64,000 nt of DNA from Serinus canaria. Taxonomy: Eukaryota > Chordata > Aves > Passeriformes > Fringillidae. Shown here one piece after another: positions 36,251-47,600 of the stretch; within the stretch, counting starts at the first letter, position 1; every line of letters begins with the position of its first letter. The stretch covers positions 93,420,490 to 93,484,489 of the forward strand of contig NC_066315.1 of the NCBI RefSeq assembly GCF_022539315.1, in the 5' to 3' direction. The translations under genes were made by a program, and so were the position numbers. The notes below the pieces were generated by a model. It was not told the DNA's origin and did not search any database. It saw nothing but the letters and a program-made list of their open reading frames with translations.

Positions 36251-39200
36251 TACAGCATGGACTGATCCGTGGATGAGACAACTGCAAGACATTTCCGCTT
36301 GGCAGGAATATGGAGGGGGAAGATGAGAGACAAGTCAGCAGCATCTAAGTGCATGTGTGGATGGCTGGAAAACTCCAGATACACGCAGCTCCACTTCTGA
36401 CATTCTGAGAGCACTGCAGACATGGTGTGGAAGAAACAGCCTTTGCACTTCCTGAGCAATCATGACCTCCCTCCCAATGAAAAGGACCTGTTCTGCTCTT
36501 GTACATCTGAAATGCCAAAGCTCTAAAAGCACACACCTCAGCATTAAGAAAGAACTCTTTCACAAGTACTTTGGAAAAGAAAGTATAACAGTTTTCTTTG
36601 TCACTTCCCTCTGAAAAAAAGCATTCCTGCCTATCTTCTAGAAGAAAGAATCAACAGAGGAACACATTACTCCAAAACACCTCCAAGCATACAAAAAAGG
36701 GGTTGGGGGATTGTGCCTGAGATGACTCCCATGCAGCCTCTTTGTCTGTGAGACCCATCTTACTGAAAAGGCTCAGGCAATGTTTTGCTTTCCTGTCCTT
36801 GCAAGCCCAAAGGAAGGCTGTGACTACTGCAAGTGGACCTGCTGCAGCATACAGTAGAGCATTAGCGTGGCATTAAAGCTGGAAACTGTTCAGCCAGTGT
36901 TAGAGCAAGGGGGCTTTTGCTGGTTGTGAATAGGAAAGAATGAGAAACTGATGAATTTCCCAGAAATAAACAGCAGAGCTGAGAGATAGCCTAATTTACT
37001 CATTCCCTAACCTGTGATAGTACCTGAGCACATCCTTCTACCCATAGCAGGAAGCAAGGTTTTTCTGTGATCCTGCATCACCACCACTGAGCTGTTTTCC
37101 ATTCATTTGTCTAGGAGGTCGCCTGCACACTGTGGCAACTGGTTTTCTTCACAGAATGAGCAGCTTTGAAAAACAATCTTTGTAGCCCCAAACTAATTGT
37201 GGACAATGTTTTCACAACCCTTCTGAGCAAAAATGTGCCTACTTCCCTACCCACTCATATTTCTCCTGCTCTGATCTTCACCTTTGGACTCAGTCTTTGC
37301 CTCCTTTTGCTCCTACAAAGGAGCAAAGCAAAGCCATTTCCTGGAAGTTCCTCCCCTCTTCCTTCTAAATCACTCAGTTACATCCTGTTTTTATATCTTG
37401 CCCTAAACCTTTCCTTTGGACTATAACTTTCAACTGACTGTTTAAAACAACATCAATATTGTAACAGCCACCTCGGAGCTGCAGTAATGGAGCTCTCTAA
37501 ATACGCATATTAAAATCTTTTGAAATTTCAGGGGGGGGTGAAGGTGGGAAGTGTCATGAACATCCAGGTGCTGATGACTAAATTGTTTTCAAATTTTTTA
37601 TTTTTTATTTTTTTTTAATTTCCAACTGGCCTAGAAATAGCAAAATGTAAAAAAAGGTGCCTACGGTTGTTTTGAAAAGCTCCCATGTTGCTACAGCCCC
37701 TGCTTACCTTATGGATTGCTTTAATTCGGGGTATGACATTGCTCCTGGCATATGCTGAGTGGTTGCACCCCCACCTCTACATTAAAAATCAGTGTTTCCT
37801 CTGGAAGTTAAAACATCCTGAGGAAGAGAAAGGAAAGCAAGAGGATTTATCAGACAGTGCCTGACACATCGTAAAGATGCAGCATTGTTATCAGGTATCA
37901 TTCTAACACACTTGCTGCTCTACACCACTCAAAATTTTATGACCACAAAAACAACCCACACATACATGCCAAAGTGTGACTAGCCGAAGACAGCTCTCAG
38001 CATGTTAGCTTCATTTCGCTCAAGAGACAAACAAGAGATCACAGATGAAGCTGCCTCCACCACACTGATGTGAGCAGTAATGTAAGGTTTTGTCAGGGAG
38101 TCAATGCGGCTACCAGACCAAGCGCTTTCTTTTCCTGGCTTAGAGTACCTGTAAAGCCTTCTGCTTAAAAGCCAATCAAATAAGACACCGAGTCACTTAG
38201 TTGCTTCCTAGAGACACATAACAAAAGCAGTCACTGTATGAATAGTTGATGCAAATATTTTGTTCACAGTTAATTCAGAATGAATAACACAGAATCATAC
38301 GGTTACTTCCTTGCTCAGGTACAGCAAGATCTATAATGCATAAAATTGATGTTAAATGCATAAAATCTCCTGCTTGGAGCATCAAAACATAGTCATGGCC
38401 TTGAATGTTGATGTTAAATCTGAAACATATTCCACATACCACATGGACTGCAGCTAACATTAACAGCTTTCCATTGTAACAGCTACATTGCTGTAATTGG
38501 GCAGACACTGGCTGGGGATTTCTTCAGAGACCTATTTTTCAATTAAAGTTTAATTTTCAAGCAAAAGGGTTTATACAGAATGAGATCGTGTGCACACCTC
38601 GTTGTTGCACTGTTCCAGAGCATGTGATTTCTGGGTTTATTATGGACAGAACAGTGCAGGGTGTGAAAGGAAAAGCAAAAGAAATAAAGGCAGGCTGATG
38701 CTTTCCAAATTCCTCTCCAGGTTCAGGATAAAACAGACATCCTGGTCAGCAATTGCAGATGTGTGGTCAGCTTGTCTAGTGCACCATGAGTTGTCTTAGC
38801 AAGAAGAAACACATTCTGCATTATTTTCCTCCCAAGTGAAGACAAACAGGAAAAAAGACCACCAGGGAAACAAGAAAGGTGTTAGCCAAAGAAACTGAAA
38901 ATTGCTCTTCTAGGAAGTCAGGTTGCTAAAGAGTGGGTTTAGGCTCCCTAACTGCTCACGACATGACTCCTCTGCTACTACTATGCATCTGCCTGGGGCT
39001 ACTGAAAGGAATAACCCCACAAGATAATCACACCCCAAGCGTCCTGTGAGTCCCTGCTGTAACTCCGGCCATTCCTGCTTTTCCCATGTCTGCAGGCACC
39101 ACTATGGGTCCCTTTGGTGGAGTTCAGGTAAATGCAGGAAGACAACTCTGCTCTCTGGGTCCAGAGAGCCACTCCCAAGCATTGCAGGGAAAATCCATTA

Positions 39201-39573
39201 CTGCTTCCTGGTGTTAAACAGTTAAACCAGCTGGATTTGAAGATCTAGGAAATTATGAGGATGAGATAACTACATTTGTGAGAACATTTGTTTTGAATCC
39301 AAACCATTTCCCCAAGTGTATTAATATGAATTACCAGGAGATTGTCTGAAGATTTATATGTGTAGTATTCCAAGAGAAAAGAAAAAAGAGCTGGAGCAGG
39401 AATAGTCAGTTTTAAATTAAGATAAATTACTCCAAGTTTCATTTTAAAATATACTCATGTCCATTGTTTACGATCCTAGAGTTCAAAATGCTGAACGTGT
39501 CTGCTGAGAGGATATATACCTCCTTTGCAAAACTCTGCTCTGCTTATTTGAAAGACAGCCTGATAACATCACA

Positions 39574-39649
39574 AGGATAAAAAAAAGGGCGGGGGGGGAG
39601 AGAAAAGGAAAGAAAGTAAGTGGTAGAGAAAGAGAGGGGGTGAAAATAC
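39574..39649. repeat. Purine-rich strand-asymmetric tract
   Basis: About 75 bases on the plus strand are nearly all A and G, including a G8 run at 39591-39598. It is low-complexity sequence with possible triplex- or quadruplex-forming potential. Confidence 0.75.
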
Positions 39650-41270
39650 ATAGCATTATTGACAATTGCTAATCTTGTGGGGGTGGTTTCAAAAGTTTTA
39701 GGCATCAACTACAAATTAAATTTTGCCAAGATGAACCAGAGTATAGTCCCTCTCCATTTACATAATCAAATAAAAGGTAAGATTCAGCATGAATACTCGA
39801 CCTGCCAGTAAACTGTTTGTTTCTTAGAAATAGAGAGAGAAAAAAATTTCTCTAGCAAGTTAGCTCTTTCTCATACAGTTCATATTATACATGGCAGAGA
39901 CAGAAGATATAAAATTTGCTACAATATATTAGTTTGATAACATTGTAGAGGGTTTCTCATCAAAATACAGAGATGGGGAATTATAGTTCCAAGGCCTAAT
40001 TTAATAACAAAGTATGCTGTTGTTAAAACCATTTTTTGCCTGCTCTCTATAAGAAATGTGTGCATTGTATGAAAAATATGGGAAGAAAAATGGAAGAATT
40101 ATGCAGACAAATACTGGTATGTGGCCAGAGCTTAGGAAAACATGTATCTGCCTCTCAGTGTCCTTATTGCCCATAAAAGAACATTTCACACGGTCAACAG
40201 CTCAAATTTATGTGGACCCTTAGGGGTAAATTTTCAATACAGTGAATAGAACTCACATACGCAATCGCGTTATTGTTAATGGGAGTTCTGTGGCCACTTC
40301 CACTCCATGCTAAACATGGTGCCCCTTGCTGTAGAAAGCTAACTATGTACAGACCACTCCAGCTTCCATTCTTGCTCTTGTCCTCCATCAGCAGTCTCAC
40401 AAGAGCAATGAGGAGTGACCCAGAAAACCACTTGTGGCTTCTCCTTGCACCCGGTTGCAGCAACCACTGAGAGGGCACGTCCCTTCCCCCACCATAAGGA
40501 CTGCACAATATTTGTGACCCTCTTGCCCTTTCTCCATTGCTGACTGCAGGTGAGTCTTCCCCTGCAGGTGTGGCTTCTCTCCCTGCCCAGAAGTGTGTCA
40601 TTGTCTCTGCTGTGGTTTAAGTGCTGGAGACCTTCCAGCAGGGTTTGGAACATCTTTGTGCCCCCCTTTTCCCTTAGGTGTAACCAAGAAAAAGGAAGGT
40701 TGTGACTCCACTGATTTTGCTGTTTTTTCTAGAAGACTGTTGCTGCTCTTACCCCCTTGGTGTCCCTGTGGAGATGCTGGCTGTACTGCATCCAAATTAC
40801 CATTTGGTCATGACTCCAGCATGATAAACTGAGACCAGTGCCGGAGCATTATGAATTGAAGCAGGAGTTTGAAGAAAGGTAACCAACAAATGCATGACAA
40901 TAACTGTGAGACTTTGAAAAGATTTTCCTCACTGCAACTAAGATTTAGGGTGACATCTTAAAACTTTTATCAGCAAATCTAAGGGCTAGAAGCTTCATTT
41001 ACACGTGTGTCTTCCCTAATCACCTGGCTACAGGCGTGAGGACATGAATAACAATGCCAGGTATTGCAAATTTTGCAATGAAATTGTGACTGTCAACAAA
41101 ACCAGAAGTTGCTGTGCACTAACAAGCCACTTTGCTCTGACAGCTTGAACATCCACAAGAACTTTGTGTCTGTTGTTCACACACCATCTATATTACTACA
41201 GCCCCTGCTCGGTTACGGGTCTGGATGTTGAGCAGTGCACTCTGGCCAGGAGCACACCCACCCAGCCAGC

Positions 41271-41300
41271 GATTTTAGAGGGGCTAAAGGAGCTCCTGCC
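41271..41300 (+). repeat. 30-bp exact repeat, copy 1
   Basis: This 30-base string (GATTTTAGAGG ... CTCCTGCC) occurs again without a mismatch at 43954-43983 in the same orientation, while the flanks differ. A 16-base subset (GGAGCTCCTGCCTGTT, 41289-41304) recurs at 46829-46844. The repeat family is not recognised. Confidence 0.9.
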
Positions 41301-43953
41301 TGTTGTTCTGTCACACCCTGCCCTGATGTGGAGTTGAGAGGGCTCCAAGGCTGGGGTTGTTGATGGGTGTGTCTGAAGCCCACTGGTGGCAGGCAGAGAG
41401 TTATTGTGTCTGCAATGGTGAGGCTGGGTTTTCTGTTCTGGTTCCAGAGGTCTGCAAAATGGAGTGGTGATTTCTTTATATTTGGTCACAATACCACACA
41501 GCATTTAAAAACAAAAAAGATGCTGTCAACATCCAGCCAATCTTATAATCTTATTATTTATCTGCCAAGAAGTGTGAAAAGTCAGCAATGCTGAAGGTGC
41601 TTCTCCCTCTCAATACTGATTGAACATCATTTGTGAACAGACTGCATCCATGAAGAAGAAACGAGTGCTACACAGAGATGTGAGTACACAGACACTTTTT
41701 CCCTGTGAAGTAATGAGAATCCACATGACATCAAGGAAGTCTCACTTGGAGACAAACACATGGCCAAGGACATAACGATATTCCTGGTAATTTTTGTAGG
41801 GTAGTCCTTATAACCTGTACCACAGAGAACTCCTGCTCAAAGGAGAAAGAGCTTTATAATCAAGAGTCTTGTCTATTTTTTTACAGCACTGGCTAGAGAT
41901 AAGGTACCAATTTTATTTGCCACCATTTAATTCCTTTCTTTTTAATTAGATGTGTTATGTACTCAAAATCTTATTTGGGATTGGTCTCACAGCCCATCAT
42001 ATTTCTTAAACTATGATAGGACAATTGACCATTAATTCAAAGCAGTGCTAATAATGGTCACCACAGCTACTAGGAGAAACAAATGAGAAAGCTGTTGAAA
42101 GACCTCTCCACTTTTAACTCCCTTGATACAAATTTAGATTGAAGTCAGACAAACAAAACCTCAATATCTCAATTATACTTTGTTTAATTGTATGATTCCC
42201 TTTTGGCCTATAATATTGGTCAGTCCCTAGCATATGAGGAAAAAAAATGTGAAACTGGGAGGGAATGGAGGTGTAAATTATCCAGGAACACATATATCCC
42301 TTCCATGCCACACCTTTCCACAAACCTTCCCAATGGCAGCCAGAGGAAGGAGGCTGCCTGAAGTCAGTCCCTGAGCAAGGCCAGGGCACTGAGGAGCCTG
42401 TGAGCTGCAAAGCTGACCTTGGTGACAAAGTGTACCTGCATCCTGGAGAGAGCAGGAACTGTGGGAGACGATAACAGAGCTCATGGGGGCGAGGGGGAGT
42501 TGCCAGTCTCACGACACGAGCCCTGAATATTCTGTGATTTTTGTTCTTGGAACTAATCTCGCCCACCTTCTCCCCTCCCTCCCTCCTTCATTTTTTTCTT
42601 CGACATGCAGCCCCGATCTGGTATACTGCCTGAGTGGGAATTGCCTGCAGGTCCTGATGTAATAGCTTCGCCATATGGTCCCTTCACACAGTGGGAAGGT
42701 GGAAAAATCCAGAAGGAAGAAAACCAACAGCATCCCTGGAAAACTTTATGTAGCAGCTCAGCAGAACTACAGCTGTGGCCACAAACAGAGGAAACAACTG
42801 GAATATTACACATGATGCATAGGGCACAGCACAGGGCCTCCCCAGAAGGCAGCTGAGCTTTATGTCCCATTTAGCTGGGAAACCTCCCCGCCTGCCGTAA
42901 AGCTCCACCACAGCACACAAGCAGGTGTGGCAACCCCGGTGTTTTCTGTGGTAGATCACTCAGCTCCTCCTGCCTTCAAAGTACCCTCTGCTGGCTGCCT
43001 TTCTCCAGGTGTCTGCAGAGGAACCTAATGAGACTGATTGGGATGTGCTGATCAGCTTTCATTATGAGCTGTTCTCTAGCAGTCCGATTAATCAAAATAA
43101 TGGTATGTGCTGTGTGTGTATTTTATGGCTGTGCCCAATTTTGCTTTCAAAACTAAAATAAGACACCTGTTTTCCCCACCCTCTCTTGCTGAGTAGTCCC
43201 TTTAAGAGCATAACCTTGTTATCAAATATATGATATACCATCAGAGCTGGGGAGCTTCATATGCACATAAATATCACTCTTCCAGTTTGTGCTTTTTATA
43301 CTAGCAGAAGAATCTAATGGAAATAAATTCAGTCCATGGGTCAATTACAGGCTTATTTTCATATTTATGGACTTAATACTTCCACACACAAAAAGATTCT
43401 AATGATAGCCTAAGGCACAGAGTAATCAAAACAACAGCTATTGAAAGGGAAAGAACCAAAGAAAAGTACCACTTTGAAATTCTAGCCCTATCTCCTGATA
43501 TTGCTATATACACTATGCAAAAAAATGCTTTTTCACAAATGAGTATGATTTTTTACCTACTTACCATCAGGGTAATGTTAAAAAGAAACTAAAGGCGAGA
43601 GTTGTTACTGGAACAAAAGCCACACTTTTCCCGCCTCCAAATTCAAAAAATTAACACTTTGACGTGAATAATCAAATTTCCTTCTTGCCTCTTGTTCCTC
43701 CTTGTCTTTGTGTCAGTTAGCAAAGGAGGCAGGATATTGTGCTTCCTTCACAAAAGGGGGATGTCCACATGCCCTGCAGTGACTGAAGGGTCCTGGAGGC
43801 ACTGGGCCCCTCTAGGAGAGATAGCAAGTGTCCATTCCTCATGGAGTGGCTGCATGTCTTTGGAGGCTTCAGCACTGCCTTGGGGAAGGGGAGAAGGAAA
43901 GACCAGTTCATTTTACTCTGTGGAGCTGTTGGGATGGGTAACAGAGAGAAATG
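41301..43953. other. Intergenic sequence, no gene recognised
   Basis: Non-coding. A TAAT-rich block at 42990-43120 may be regulatory. GC-richer sequence at 42300-42900 gives chance frames of up to 150 codons on the minus strand, none with a recognisable domain. Confidence 0.65.
42990..43120. promoter_or_regulatory. Candidate conserved non-coding element
   Basis: The stretch has closely packed homeodomain-like and TALE-like cores (CCTAATGAGACTGATTGGG, CATTATGAGC, GTCCGATTAATC, AAAATAATGG). Only motif density supports the call. Confidence 0.25.
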
Positions 43954-43983
43954 GATTTTAGAGGGGCTAAAGGAGCTCCTGCC
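43954..43983 (+). repeat. 30-bp exact repeat, copy 2
   Basis: Identical to 41271-41300. Its last bases run directly into the GCCCT pentanucleotide array, so the array may have grown from the CCTGCC end of this repeat. Confidence 0.9.
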
Positions 43984-44026
43984 CTGCCCTGCCCTGCCCT
44001 GCCCTGCCCTGCCCTGCCCTGCCCTG
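43978..44026. repeat. (GCCCT)9 pentanucleotide array
   Basis: Nine perfect GCCCT units lie at 43981-44025 with partial units at both ends. The perfection of the units implies recent expansion and likely length variation between individuals. Confidence 0.95.
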
Positions 44027-44744
44027 TGAAGGGGTTCCTTCTTCCCTGGTGCTGGCCATGGAGGGCAGGAGGCATTCCATCCCCTGCTGTTATTGCTTGA
44101 AGCAGCCCCCTCCAAGACAATTCAGAAATTTCCTCTTGGTATCTGCTGGGCATCTAAGTCTTTGTTTTCCCAGCTTTTTTTCATGTATATTTTATGTACC
44201 AAGCAAGGATGTGTGGGGAAGGAAACACGTTTAAGCTTTCAATGCCAACTGAAGCAAGATAGACTGCACAAGCTATCACTGAGCACTTCATGCATTGCAA
44301 CTTCATCGTGTTGTTTCTTGAGTTAGCTATTTATTAAGAGTCACTGGATTGGAGCATCTTGCATGTGATTATCTATAAATGATATGTAGTTACTTGGAAC
44401 ATTTTGTGGAGTCACAGCAATCTCTGTTGACAGTGCATCTATTAATTTCGTGCAATATTTTCCAGCCATCAAGAGGATTTTTATGGATCTGAATTCAATG
44501 CAAAGGGCCCTAAACCCCAAGCCTTAGTTCTCTAGAAATCTGACATGAGAAATAGCAACAGAATATGAAATATTTTCCTCATTTGCTGATTATTTCCATG
44601 GCCCCTGAATGCCTATGAATAAACTGTGCCACATCACCTGACACAAGAAAAATAGCCATACAGGAAGCTTAATATTTGCTGTAACCTCAGTTTCCTGGAG
44701 CTGGAGTGCTCCCTTAAATAATTTACAGCTCCAAATGCGAGATA

Positions 44745-44900
44745 AGACTATCTCCAGTTCTGGTTTTGTTGTGTGTCCTGGGTTGTTCTGAACCACTTTC
44801 TGCGAGGGACATCCATCACTGCAGAGCCAGCTTTACCTTCATCCCACGTAGACATCTGAGAGACAGCGACCGGAAAGGATGCCAGAACTGGAGATAGTCT
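44745..44900. repeat. Inverted repeat with 19-bp perfect arms
   Basis: AGACTATCTCCAGTTCTGG at 44745-44763 and its exact complement at 44882-44900 flank 118 bases. The arms could be termini of a small non-autonomous element or a structural or regulatory palindrome. No target-site duplication is visible outside the arms. Confidence 0.85.
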
Positions 44901-47262
44901 GATGTCATTTTAATGATTGTAAATTATTGAAAGAAGAATACCACAGACAGAGTCCCAGTCATTTGGAAGTGTTTGCTGAAATGTCGAAGAGGTCTTGAGT
45001 GACAGTCTCTACTACACAGACGCAATGCAAATAATGTCAATGACTTTCATTTGGGAGGGAAGAAGTACACAGGGCAGAGCAAAATTTCCAACTCTATGCT
45101 TCAGGACTGTCAACAGAAAAAGAAACAACTCCACTCAGGAATCAGTTCTTCTTACATTCTAGTAGCATTCATAAGATAAATGGTATTAAAAGCTAAAAAC
45201 CACCCAGCTTTATTTAAACACGGTTTATCAAGGACCCCAACTTTTACTCTCTCTAACTTCAGCTGACATCACTAGCATCTAACATCAGATTTGCTGGGGT
45301 CCAGCAGGCAGAGAAGTTCCAGAAGCTGCCAAAACTGTTTTGTTATGACTAGAAAGAAAGCAAGAAGGGAAGAATTATGAGGACAGTAAGAACTATTGTG
45401 ATAGATTTGCATATGAAACTGCCCTGGCAGCTGTGACCCTAGACTGAGCTTGGTGGTGGGCAGTGGGGAGCTTCCTAACCCAGAGGATAAGAAGGTAGAG
45501 GATTACCACAAAGAGCAGAAAGCTGACCTCTTGCCTCAGGAAGTGAAATGGCTTGGACTGTCATCTTTTCAGCTGCCTTCTCCAAAAGGAAATTTTAAAG
45601 ATGATGCAGTAACTAAAAAGACACTTGCAATGTCAAGAAGTGCTTTCTACGCAGTATTACAAACTCTCACCACGGATTACAGCGTGTGTCTTCTGCCACA
45701 CAGGCATTATCTCATCTCTTTAAAAGAAAGGTAGATTCAGTCACAGAGAGGTCATATCCAAAGTCACATACAGAGCTGGGAATTAGGACCCATCAAGTTG
45801 CACTATGGCAACGTGAGACATGGTATCTGTTGACTTCACAGTGGGAAGCCCAGCATAAAAAAATAAAAAAATTACCTACTGTCATTTGAGGCATTTTCCA
45901 CTTCCACACATCTTCTTGGGGCACTTTATATCGGCTCCAGGTCCCCAAACCTTGGGAAGCGGCAGGCTTCCTGCACGGCTGCTTTGGTTGTGTTCCTCAT
46001 TTCAGGCCATTGTTCCAGACTGTATCTTTTGTTTGGGCCTTGGCAGGCAGAAAGACAGAGAATGCTAATGAATGTCTTCACTGCGAGCACAGTAAGAGAG
46101 GCATCTCATTTTCATTTTCTTTCCTATAAGTCTTGAGTTTTAAACTCGAGCTATGCAATCAAAATGGAATTCCCCATGAATTGATGGGCTCTCCCCCTTG
46201 TGCAGGTAGCTGAAAGACACTGGATAAGCCACTTCTCAGGCAAACCCACCAGCCTTAAATGTTAGAGACATGCAATTTGTTGCTGCAGAATGGAAACTCT
46301 TGGATATTTATTGGTAAAAATAGGAATTTCCTCTTATAAAATTTAGACCTCAAGTACTGTCCATACTTATGAGATTTGATGCTGGTGATTGTGTTGCTCC
46401 AAAATTGGTAGGAGAAGCTAGCATCATCATAACACCTCTGGCTTCTGTTTGTTTCACCTAAAATTTTACCTCAAGAATCATGGGTGATTTCCCAACTTCT
46501 GGAAAGGTTCCTGGTTGTGGTTGTCAGCAGCATCCTCAGAACCCTGCTTATCCCTAATATGGCAAAGGTAGAGAATCTCTTGTATGTGTATGCATATATT
46601 TCATCTGGCATTGCACAGAAGTAAGCTTCTCCTGGACTGATCATGCTTCTCTAGCATAAGCAGACCTCCTACTTTTTGGGAAATGCTACCAGGAGTTTGA
46701 TGGCTCATTAAATCATCTCCCCCAAATTTCTGGCCCTCTGCTGGCTGAGATTTTCTGAAAATGTGCAAAGAATGGTTTTGACTTTCAGCAGGCAGTGTTG
46801 AACATCCGCAGCCACCACCGCCTCTCAGGGAGCTCCTGCCTGTTTGACAGTTTTGAAAATCATTAAGTCATTAAGCTACTATTTAAATAAGGAGCAAGCA
46901 CCTAATTTTAGGTACCTGTATCTGAAATCTGTATTTTCTCATTGCCATCACTTCAAAACTCCTCATACTAGGGACAGAACAGGACTTCCTCAATCCTGAC
47001 TTCATACATCAGCTCCTATAGTCTTGAGCATCTCCTTTTGGTTCCTTTCCTTCAGGGAGTTGTCTATGCCCACTTCTTTCCTGAGTTTTAAAAATTAAAT
47101 TAACATCTTCGTGATTTGCATTTATGTGTAGATAGGCATGTATGTGTGTACACATATGCTTGCATATGTGCATGCCTAGATCAAAATACTTTAAAATGCT
47201 TTACTGGATCTTAATACGTATTGTATATCACCAGTGGAAGTTTTCACTGTGTTCACAGAAAG

Positions 47263-47361
47263 GTGTGTGTGTGTCTCTGTGTGTGTGTGTGTCTCTGTGT
47301 GTGTGTGTGTATGAGAGAGAAAGAAAGAGCAAGAGAGACAGACGGAGAGAGGGAGAGAGAG
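47263..47361. repeat. Compound (GT)n / (GA)n microsatellite
   Basis: A GT tract broken by two TCTCT interruptions (47263-47311) passes into a GA/AAGA purine tract (47312-47361). Chance frames through it encode VCV and RER repeats and are not genes. Confidence 0.92.
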
Positions 47362-47469
47362 TGCACCAGGAATTATCTATGCATAAAGAAATTAAAAGAG
47401 AATATTTTTCCAGAGCAATTGAAGCCCATCTCCTGAACAATGACGACAGCTCCTCATTTTCGACAACAA

Positions 47470-47600
47470 TAGAGGGCACGTAGGAGTCAGCTCATTAGAA
47501 TATCTGTGGCTCTTTTCTCTTCTCTCTGCATTAAGCCCCCATAATGTCAGTTGTCACTTATTAATGACAATTAACTAGTAATCAGCAGTGAGACTCTTCG
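47470..47600. promoter_or_regulatory. Candidate conserved non-coding element
   Basis: The stretch has many TAAT-type cores in a short span (CTCATTAGAATAT, CATAATGTC, TTATTAATGACAATTAAC, TAGTAATCAGC) just right of the microsatellite. The call is based on motif density only. Confidence 0.27.

Larger units (their letters stand above)
27531..41270. other. Intergenic sequence, no gene recognised
   Basis: This stretch has no convincing coding region. It is moderately GC-rich at 28.7-30.2 kb and 31.37-31.57 kb, where overlapping chance frames of 60-173 codons occur on both strands. Other contents: a (GTT)n tract with a T16 run at 33384-33426; a 13-bp-arm hairpin at 34608-34644; an A18 run at 35004-35021; a GC-rich block at 35530-35880; a candidate regulatory block at 36000-36250; and a purine-rich tract at 39574-39649. 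Confidence 0.65.

Noticed and set aside
38281..38320. CR1-like AGAATCATA string
   Set aside because: Only about a dozen bases match the CR1 end and the following sequence does not continue the similarity.
43717..44153. Frames with RAGQG or LPCPA repeats
   Set aside because: They are created by the GCCCT pentanucleotide array.
47142..47483. 113-codon frame with VCVSLCV and ERERKS runs
   Set aside because: It is a translation of the GT/GA microsatellite.
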